Source: Euperipatoides rowelli
Lineage: Eukaryota; Onychophora; Udeonychophora; Euonychophora; Peripatopsidae
DNA length: 11,327 nucleotides
Direction: 5' to 3' (one strand)
Assembly: GCA_003024985.2 (NCBI GenBank)
Contig: PXIH01S0000525.1
The position numbers and the translations under genes are program-made. Below are positions 1 to 9,300 of the stretch, piece by piece. The notes under the pieces are model-generated. The model saw only the letters and a program-made list of their open reading frames with translations. It made no database searches and was not told where the DNA came from. How positions within the stretch are numbered: position 1 is the first letter of the stretch; the number at the start of each line of letters is the position of its first letter.

Positions 1-1
1 T

Positions 2-312
2 TCAATTAAATTAGGTTTTAAAGAAATGTTGCAGACCCCAGAAAATTCTCCAAGACCGCGGACGAAAAAAACAGAAATTGCTCGGTTACAAACTGATCCC
101 AAGGCTCGGTTGTCTCAACAAGACATGGAGTTGCCAAAGGACTCCGTCCAACCTGTTATCTCATCACCTTCCAAAGAGAAAAAGGATGGTAAAAAAGGTG
201 GTTTTATGACTCTAGGCCACAGGACCAAATTACGCAAGGCCCTAATGAAAGTCAATCTTATACCAAAGAACGTCAATAGGTATATGACGAGGCATCATTC
301 CATTACCAGTCT
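2..312 (+). CDS. RAPGEF2: PDZ-GEF exon a: PDZ C-terminal end and basic linker (5' partial)
   Basis: Local residues 1-103 plus two bases of codon 104. The frame is open from base 2 and the residues LGFKEML before and across the Met at 26 resemble the family's PDZ end (FKELL), so the ATG at 26 is internal and not the start. The 5' edge is unsure. Either the exon continues left of the window, or an acceptor AG at 13-14 begins it at 15. That AG lacks the T-rich tract seen before the other acceptors here. The middle is Ser/Pro/Lys-rich and probably disordered. It is followed by [20 protein letters not shown], which aligns by eye with the conserved TVGGRNKLKK segment of vertebrate RAPGEF2. The donor is CT|gtaaga at 313. 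Reading past it gives a stop at 314-316, so the apparent ORF end at 316 is an unspliced artefact. Confidence 0.88.
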
Positions 313-3300
313 GTAAGAAAGAAACATTTTCCTTATTTCTGCTTGCTTTGCTACCAAGCAAATATAAAAAAGAATTTGCACCACCCACCCTTCAGAAAAT
401 GCTAATAGGCTTAGATAGATATTTTGATATTAAGAGACAAATTTATATTTGTTCAATTATCATTTAAAATGTCACATGCAATGAAAAATAAAACATTCGC
501 TATCCATTATAACTTGTGCACGTTTAGCTAGCATTGCCCTAGAATGCATGAATTACAGTAAAAAATTCAAAATAACCCTAACATTCACATACTGTACAAA
601 TGATAGCACTTCTAATAATGATAAATGTTTGATAATTTTTTTAATAAAATTCACTTTAAGAAAAACTACTGTTAAATTCTTTTAAATTGATCACAAAATC
701 CATTTGAATTACTGAGAAAATTTTAATTAAAATTACCCCTTTTAATAAACATTGTTAGATTTAAGAACTTTAATTTCTTATNAAATTAAAAGCAATGAAA
801 ATATTAAGTAAATTGTTTAGAAACTGAAATTTCAGAAGATTTTGGCTGTTTTAATTTAGTAAACAAAGAAAATAATGAGAACTCCCAAAGATCTCATGAA
901 GAAATAGTATCGTGATATTTGGTCAATTAGCCAATAGCAAGACTTTCTAAACGTCATATTCAAAAGAAACCAATAACAATGCTTCTAGCATTTAAAGGCC
1001 TGAAAAGAACTTTAAATTTCCTTTTAAGACAGAGTTTTCTATCGGTTCTCCTTTATTCCACATACTTGTGACATATTGCATATCATTAGAAACGTAAACA
1101 AGAAGGTTCAATGTTTCATTTAATATAAAACATGGTGTCCTAGCTTAAGAGATAGCGGTTTTTCAAGCTATTATAAATACGTCTTTTTACGGGTTTTATT
1201 TTCATAAATCTTTCCTTTTAACTATTTTATGGTCTTAATAAATTATGTTTTTCTCATAATTTTTTTATTATTTTTTAATTTAAATGGTTTATTTTTGAAA
1301 GCAGATAAGTTTATCTATTAAAAAAAAAAAATCAAAATGCATTGGATGAATAATTTTTTTCAATTTTCGTGCTGCAATAGGTAACGTGTCCCCTAAAAAT
1401 GATGTCAGAAAGTTGTTTTAAATGTAGATTTTGACTATTTTCAATTCCTTAAAATAGGCTTTTCATTCTAATATACAGTATAATTTTTGTGGGGGAATTT
1501 TTTAAATTAAACTATTAGTTAATTAAAAGTATATTAAAAATATAATGTAATTTTTTTTCATTGTATTTGACTATCAACTTGCATTGTTTGAAGGAGTTGA
1601 AAGGGGAAAAAATTGCAGTAATGTTTAAAAAAAAAAAAAAAAAATGAAGGGAAAAAAATGTTTCTTTCCTCTTGTTTATAAAATGCCCAAATATTGGCAA
1701 TAACTTATGTATTGTAAGGGTCTAGATTTAAATATTTATTCATCCTCAAAAATCATCTAATAATTCTTTATTTGGTGTACTGTGTGTATTCTGTAATTTT
1801 TGCCATCTTCACTTTTCTATTAATGTGGGACATATGGTTTTAAGCTTTTAATTGTAATGCTTGCCTGCTTTTATTTAGTTTTAATTTTCTTTTATTATTC
1901 TTTTGCTAATTTATTTTCATGGAAAGTTATTGGTGTTTTAATTTTCTCTTTCAACAATTTTATTACTTTTTTTTTAATTGTTTTATTTTTATATTTTCTT
2001 ATTAAAATCAAATAAATTAATTACCTTTATTCATAATATATCAATAAGGTATTTTAATTGAAAGAAATTTTTTGTTCTAGTGAAACGCAACTTAATAACT
2101 CTGATGACGGTTTGTACTCCAGTCGAAGTCAAAAAAATTCTCCTAAACACACTCCTATTTATCTGAGTCACAGCAACCCCGACCTGACCACAGTGACGCA
2201 GTGCTATGAGGACACACGACCTGACTACCCCGAACACATTCTCAAAGTCTACAAGTCTGATCAAACTTGCAAATATTTGTTGATTCATAAGGTATAATCA
2301 TATTGTGTATTGCAAATAATATTTTTTTTCTTTATTGGAATCATACTCAATTTATTATTTTTTCTTCTTTCACCTGTTCTTGGCAATTATTTTGCAATGT
2401 GATATTTAATATGAAATATAAACAGTAAGTTATAGTATATACAATAATTCATAAATTATCCATTTGGCTGATTTGTACAAAAAAAACTAAAAACTTTCAA
2501 GCTGCTCCCTTTCCGCCCCTCTCACCAAATAAATACATTTTTATCTTTTTTATTAATTTATTGATCATTTTACAATCATAGACTATTTTAGTTGTTAAAA
2601 CTTTATCTTAAACTATGATATAAAATCAAAATTGCCTTAATGACATACAGCAATTACTTTTGCCTATAAAAATATTCCTATATACGAAGTATGAAGCTTT
2701 CAAAATAATGCTTTAATTCTTATCCTCTTTGAAAGTTGACGATGTCATTGTTTAATTGGGTTGAATAGGTTGTATACAAAAAAAAAAAGTAAGGGAATAA
2801 TTTTTATTTTTAATATTAAAAAAATAAGCAAAATCTAAAGTATTCATCTTAGTTATAATTTTTTTTTTTGTGGGTTGATAATTTGAAGATTTTTTTTTTT
2901 TTTTCATTTTAGTATAAAACACAAAAAAGCGAGGCTTGAATCTATTGGAAGGTTTATAAATTCAACAAAAAATTCCAAGCTAAATCCTTTTAGTGGGAAA
3001 ATGTTATTAAAAAGAATTAAGCCACCCATCCATCATTGTTTCAAATTCTAACAGTCCATACTAATTATATTTATTTTAACAAATGCTTTATTTTTTTTTT
3101 AAATAGTTTCAATAACATTTAAGTTTATAATTTTACAGATATACATGTTTATAGTATATCAAACTGGCCTTTAAATAGCAATTTCACTACTTGTGAATTA
3201 AAGAAATCAACACTGTTGAAGACTATTGAATAAGAACTAAGAAAGCAATTTGATATCTTGTATCTCTCTCTCTCTCTAATTAGACATGTGTCATTTACTA

Positions 3301-6300
3301 AATAAATTTAGTAAATCACAGAATAAATCCTCTGGATTTATTTCTAGAGTTTATACTTTGCTTAACAATATATTCTAAATTAAATCTTAATGATTGCAAT
3401 TTTTACTGCTCTACTATCTCTATTTTCTCAGGTGAGCCTAAATCTCCCCCCCCCCCCTTTTTTTTTTGGTTTCCATTTTCATGTTTGGTGAAAACACAGC
3501 ACTTCAGCTTGTAAAGAAACAAGGAAGATTCAGAATTACAATGTTTGACCAATTATACTATAAAAAACAGTTAAAGCCAACTAAATAAGCTATGAAACAT
3601 TAAGTTAAAGCTACAGTATGTTTCCATGGTAACCAACTCAGCTGTTTAGAAGAGGAAAATATTATTGTAGAAATCTTAGTTACTGCTCTTCTCACATGAG
3701 GGCGCTCTACTATATCAACAGCATCTTCATCTGCATAATAACAAGAGATGCCGACTTAGAGATCTATCAAAAACAATTCAACATTCGAAAATCACCTCTA
3801 GCAACTGACCCAGTATAAAGGTTGTTGCTGGGCCTCAATAGAGGCAGAAAACATCCAGATCTTCGAGTCTAAAAGATATGTTCCAAATTTCAACATGTTT
3901 AGAAGGTCATGAAGAAATAGAACGACAGGTGTATGCAGTTTGCAGCCACCGATGAGCCAACAGCGAACCGGTGAATCCAGAGTGAAAGTCCTCTTCTTTC
4001 TTAATAGTTACAGTAATCTCCAGTCTACAATCGATGTCTACAATAGAACCAATATTTTCAACCATTTAATAGCTTTAACTTTTTCTCAACATCGTTATCT
4101 ACCAGCGTTCATCTTCCAATTAGAAAGTTAAATTAAAAATTGGAGGAGTGGTGTCAATTTTACTAAACCCTAAAAAGTGGCAGGCCACAGGGATTTTTCA
4201 CTTATAAATGAGCATAATAAATGGGCTTGTTTTTTTTTTGTTAATTTAAGAATAGACTAGTAGTTCATTTTCAAATCTCTTGCTTCTATTTATAGAAACA
4301 GCAACAGACAGGTATGAATTTTGATTTGATAGCTCATGTTTGAAAAGAGTGCTAGAAATAAAATTTGTCATTTCAAAATGGAATTGTACAATATACAGTA
4401 CATGTTTAAATAACATTTATTTATTTATTTAATGTGATGCTGGTAATTTAATTTCAAATGAAATTATTAAATAATTTTAGAATATATAATGAATTTAATT
4501 TAATAATGGATCAATTTTTTTTTCACTTTTTTTTTCCTTCTCCAAAGTGAAGAATTAGTATTTTATTTTGTTCACTACACCTGTTTCTTTCTTTAATTAC
4601 GAAAGTGACAACCTACAACTGGAATCCTGCTTTCAGCATTTTTTATCTTTACATTTTTTAAAGTGAATATATAAAATAAAGTTCCTTACTATTTCACAGT
4701 ACAGTGATAAAAAATGAAATTGCAGTGGGATTTTCTAATATGAAAATTTAAATTATAAATTATCCTAACAGAAAATATGATTCAGCCTTTATATATTTTG
4801 TATAATTAAATGCTTGTGATGGATTTGAGTAAATTTAGGTCTATTGTATTTTTTTTTCTAGGAAACAACAGCAAGAGAAGTTGTAATGTTAACATTAAGG
4901 GAATTTGGAATCACGGATCCTAGTAGGTAAGGTCATGTTACAATCTGCTAGGATTTCTAAACATACTGTATTCAAATTTGAACTGTAATGAAACATTCCC
5001 CCCTCATATACTGTTTGTCTTTTAGTAACTATTCATTGTGTGAAGTGACTGCTGAATCTGAAGGAGTTATTAAACAGAAAAGGTTGCCTGATCAACTCCA
5101 AAATTTAGCTGAAAGGATAAGTCTTAACGGAAGGTAAGTCATTTTTCACTCATTCATTTTATTTTTAAATAGTGGCATTTTAATAAAATTCATTATAAGA
5201 CTTTCTGTATTTATTATTGCATTACGTAAAGTAACTTTATTACCTGATTGACGCGTAGAAAAAATTTATGATATTTCTGTCTGTTTTAATTTAAGCACTA
5301 TACACTATGAATAATAAACTTCAACTATGATAAATCAGCATAGTTGCAGGTTTTTGTTACCACACTTACTTCTTTCGAGCAAAGAAATATTTACCAAATT
5401 ATTTGATTTTAAAATTGTCAAGCACTCTTAAACAATGTTTGTCAATCTTAAATGGTTAATATTTTCTGTCTTTCTAGTCCTAACAAATTGTCTTTTTCTA
5501 TGATAAAAATGACATTTTTTCAGAATATATATTTTCTTAGTGCTTGAAATGGAGAAAAATGTCCGGAATTTTTAAGATTTGATCATAACTTTATTATGCT
5601 AAAATGCATTATGCAATTTAATTTTTTTATGGTCTTAAAAATATAATTGTTTCAAATTTACACACATTCAAATAATAAATTAAGTAAAATTTTAATTTCT
5701 TGTAATAATATCACCTTTGTGATGAACTGAAAATCGTTTATTTGGAGAAAGTGGGCTGTACATATTTTTTTTTTAAATTATCAAATTATGTGTACTGTCT
5801 TCAGTAGTAGTTTGTTTTTGAGTATTTAACATGTATTACTGTTAGTGGATGAATTGAATCTGCTAAAATGAATTTTAACTATCAAATTCCATTCCAGATA
5901 TCAATATAAACCATTAGAGCATTCTTTTTAGTATGATGCATAAGCTTGGAGAAAAAAAAATGACAAAATAAAGAGTTTTTACAAGAATATTTTTTGTAAA
6001 TACTGTGACTGTCAAATTAAGGAAGTATAAAAAGTTATGTTCATTAAAAGCCATTTACAGTAGATTTAGCTATCAAAATTAAAAATGGATTACAAATGTT
6101 AAAGAAACAAAAGTTTAGATTACTTTTATGGTTCAGTTATAGATATTCATTACAGTATACAAGTTCACTGGGTTGAGATTATTTAAGTCCCTAGATCCCC
6201 CATCTTTATACAAATCAGAATTGATTTTGAAATTGAAGACGAAAGTGATCCTTGAGAAGCGTGGTTACCTGGATGTTAGGGAGATCTTTGATCATGTTGA

Positions 6301-9300
6301 TAAATTAAAGATATGAAACCTTTTCAAGAATTAGTATTCTTTAATCCTCTTTTAAATACTTGACTGACAAAGACATTTGGCCAATGGACAGTTTACCGAC
6401 GGATATTTTGCTGAATGAACATTGAGCAGACAGACATTTGGTCAGACGGACAATAGGCCGAATGAGTAATTAGAAAAAAGGTCACTTNGCCGAATTGACA
6501 TGTTTTTTTTTTAAACAAAAGGCAAAAACCTAAACTTTATTCTCAGCTTGCTGAAACAAAATATACTTTGATCAAAATCAACTAAATTAAAAATCAATTT
6601 TATAAGAAAAAAAGAGCAGTAAATTAATTGTAAAATTTAAATAAATTTGAAAAAGATATACTGTATTTTAATTTATTTCTTTTAATTTTTTTTTTATTCT
6701 TTGCAATGAATTACTTTATAAAATAAACTATATAACCGATGAAAAAAATAACATCAAACAAATCTTTATTGCATATTTACTAAATAAAAGGATAAAAGTT
6801 AACAGAAGTCATGTAGCCTAAAGATTATCCAAAACGATAAAAAATGTTTAATCTAATGGTACATAGTTATTTATTACTTAGGAGTTAGGGTTCAAGCAAA
6901 GATGAAGTTTAAGACTAAATAAAAAAAATAAGTCAGCTAGCTATGCAATCATACATCATTGGTTTGTTTGGGGTTAAAAGGAGTTCTGGCATTTGCTGGC
7001 AGCCACTATAATATAAAATAACAAAAAAAAAATTAAGAGAAAGAAATAAAAATGCTATATTTTTTGTGTTTTTCATCGATTTTATAAAGTTATTACATAG
7101 CAAGCAAGAAATAAAAAAATTAAAGTCACACAGTATATCCATTCAACCAAAATGACCATTTTACTAATTATTCATTTGGTTCAATGGCCAAGCAAAGATG
7201 AAGTTTAAACTAAATAAAAAGATAAAAAATGTTTATTCTAATGGGAGATAGTTATTTATTACTTATTACGTCCATCGGCCAAGTGTCCGGAACCTTTGTT
7301 TTTTAAAAAAAATTAATACTTTTAAAATTTGTGTGTTACCTTATAATTCTGAAAAGCATAAAAGAAAAAATGTTTTTATATATTTTTTATTGGAAGAGTT
7401 AATACATATTGTAACATTCATATCAAAGCGATAGAAGTTTCAAGGATGTGCTGTGGTGCATTACATTTTTAAGATACTATATTTGTTTATTTTTAATTTA
7501 AATTTATTATTTAATTTATGCTTTACTTTAAAATTCTGAGCATATTAGTTTATTAATAGGATGAGTTAAAATTTGTTTTAAATAATTATTCTTTGCTTAA
7601 ATTTACTGATGTACAGTAGCAGGCTACAATCCTTAAAAATAAAATAATAAAATTAAATTATTTTAGTCAATATCACCTACCATCATAATTTTTCACACTG
7701 CTTTGAAATAATCTACTATATGTCTATGATCCTTATTGAACATTTAATAAAGTTCGTTTTGCTCTGATTTGTAAGAGTAATGCATTAAAATATAAATTTG
7801 ACATTACTAAAAGTTCTTAGTTTCAAAAATATTAGTTTCATTTTTGGAATTTGCTTTTATCTAATATCGCTTGATTGCTTGGCTACTAAAGTTGGCTCTA
7901 CTTTTTCTTCATTCAAATTTGTAAATAATAAATAAATGTTTGTTTTCTTTTTAACTAGTTGATTTGATAATTATGCACAAGCAAATATCCCGCTACTTGG
8001 CTGTAATTTTGAGTTGCTACAGTTAAATTTCATTTCACATTTAAGTGATTATATTATAATTAGTATTACTAATTTGCATCATTATTTGTTGTTTTTAGGT
8101 ACTTTTTGAAGAATAATATGACAACGGAAACATTAGTACCTGATGAAATTGCTGGGGTAAGTTTTTAAAAAAAAAAAAAAAAAATAGTGTAATATCCCTG
8201 GGTTTTTAGTACTGAAATGAAATTAATAATTGATAGAAGCTTATTTCTAAATCTTCTAAGAGACTTGTTTGTCAATATTTGGTCCTATTTCTCATTTAGG
8301 AAAAGACTTGGATATTACGACTATATGTACAGTAGCTAGTATTATACAGGCTAAATGTATTATCTAAAATTTAATGATGCAGCATTGGTGCTTCCATTTT
8401 CATTGTTATTTTTTTTCTTCAAACCAAAAGCACCCACGTTTTGTTTTTTTAACTAATTAAACTTTGACTAGTTAATAAATTGTTAGGATCTTGTCACTTT
8501 GTTGAGTATTTTTTTGACAACTAACTGTACATGTACAGTTAAATACCATCTATGTGTGCCACCCAAAATAAGTGCAACACTTTTTCATGTTCAAAGTTCT
8601 GGCACTGTACAGTTACTAAGTTCACTTAGTACTGGCCACCCAGCTTTTACATTTTTAGTTAATTTTAAGGAAATCTTAATTTGAGCCAGATAAGTGCTCA
8701 TCTTTCACAGTTTGCTGTTTTATTTAGACATTTAAAGGGTTTCATATAATAATCACGCAAGCCATTTTGAACTCTTATGTCACATTTTTTATGGTAGGCA
8801 GTTAGCCTCACATCATTAACTAACATTAAGATATAGTATTGTTTGACTTGTTTAAGCTCATAAACTAATGTTACACTTAGAGCCTGATCTGTGCACCTTT
8901 TCATTAAGAGGAACATTTGCTACTGGAGTCTAATGATTTTGCCCTACTCATACTTTGTCATAAACGTAATTTTATTTGTTGTTAATTTCAATACAATTCT
9001 ATTTAAAAAGGATTGCTAACCTTAACCCCACCCTGACCAGATGGATTGAAAGGATCCCTAACCTTAACCCCATTCTGGCCCCTATTGATAAAATGTTTAA
9101 GGTTTTTTTTTTTTTTTTTTTTAGTACGCATAAATACAAGTTTTAGTATGAACTGATATTTGTGCATGATTATGAATGGTTGTGGGGGCCTTAATTATTT
9201 CTCGGTTAGCTTAATTTTTGTTTTTGTGAGGTTTGACATTTACCTCAATAAAAAAGTGGTTCTAAGTCACATGCCAATTTTTTTGTAAGTTCCAAAAAAA

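Larger units (their letters stand above)
2292..4861 (+). other. intron 2 (2570 bp, phase 0)
   Basis: It runs from gtataa to a T-rich acceptor tttttttctag. It is AT-rich apart from a GC-raised block at about 3603-4135. It holds two adjacent perfect hairpins (3293-3342), a (TC)7 tract, a C12T10 run, a juxtaposed acceptor/donor at 3431/3432, an 87-nt exon-like frame (3842-3928), a 16-nt microexon-like segment (4296-4311) and an (ATTT)4 repeat. Each is listed separately. Nothing else with coding character was found. Confidence 0.88.
6372..7290. mobile_element. foldback-like non-coding element with subrepeat-built inverted arms
   Basis: The left end (6372-6388) and right end (7271-7288) carry GACATTTGGCCAATGGA-like sequence in opposite orientation, about 15 of 17 matching. 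The inner parts, 6448-6502 and about 7134-7188, are also reverse complements by eye, including the distinctive TAATTA core. The arms consist of degenerate 15-17 bp units of consensus near ACATTTGGCCGAATGG. The AT-rich core lacks a transposase-like frame. Long inverted repeats made of short tandem subrepeats are the known form of foldback transposons (Drosophila FB, sea-urchin TU). A possible short direct repeat, AATACTT, lies outside both ends (6355-6361, 7315-7321), but in such AT-rich DNA it proves little. Confidence 0.5.
5134..8098 (+). other. intron 4 (2965 bp, phase 2)
   Basis: It runs from gtaagt to ttgtttttag. Positions 5134-6140 and 7300-8098 are AT-rich with no recognisable element. 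Positions 6143-6316 form a 57-codon stop-free plus-strand stretch of raised GC without a start codon. Positions 6372-7290 hold the foldback-like element listed separately. There is one N at 6488. The minus-strand open frame at 6933-7142 lies inside the element core and has no family resemblance. Confidence 0.9.

Noticed and set aside
26-316. Stand-alone 96-residue protein starting at ATG 26 and ending at TAA 314-316
   Set aside because: The frame is open upstream with family-like residues, and the stop is created by the splice donor CT|gtaaga. It is an internal exon of the PDZ-GEF gene.
719-734. 16-bp perfect palindrome of A and T only
   Set aside because: In DNA this AT-rich, such palindromes are expected by chance.
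1515-1700. Minus-strand 61-codon frame in intron 1
   Set aside because: Its Phe/Lys-rich translation comes from poly-A/T runs, with no family resemblance.
2031-2288. Minus-strand 85-codon frame
   Set aside because: Antisense shadow of exon b, whose plus-strand translation is a clear family match with fitting splice sites.
3825-3875. tRNA-derived SINE promoter (TTCGAGTC resembling a B box, an upstream GGGCCTCAATAGAGG resembling an A box)
   Set aside because: The spacing between the two is only about 20 bases, both boxes are imperfect, and no poly-A or simple-repeat tail follows. tRNA folding is not supported.
3940-4131. Plus-strand 63-codon frame starting TTG
   Set aside because: Non-ATG start, no recognisable domain, no donor or acceptor that fits. 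Kept only as part of the GC-raised block.
6933-7142. Minus-strand 69-codon frame inside the foldback-like element
   Set aside because: Phe/Leu/Lys/Asn-rich translation of AT-rich DNA, no transposase motif visible. The element is treated as non-coding.
8499-8916. Plus (8499-8684) and minus (8698-8916) frames in intron 5
   Set aside because: No family resemblance and no splice-site support. Expected by chance in a stretch of slightly higher GC.
9091-9125. Poly-T as the tail of a minus-strand retroelement
   Set aside because: No reverse-transcriptase-like frame or recognisable body on the expected side, and homopolymer runs are frequent throughout this window.
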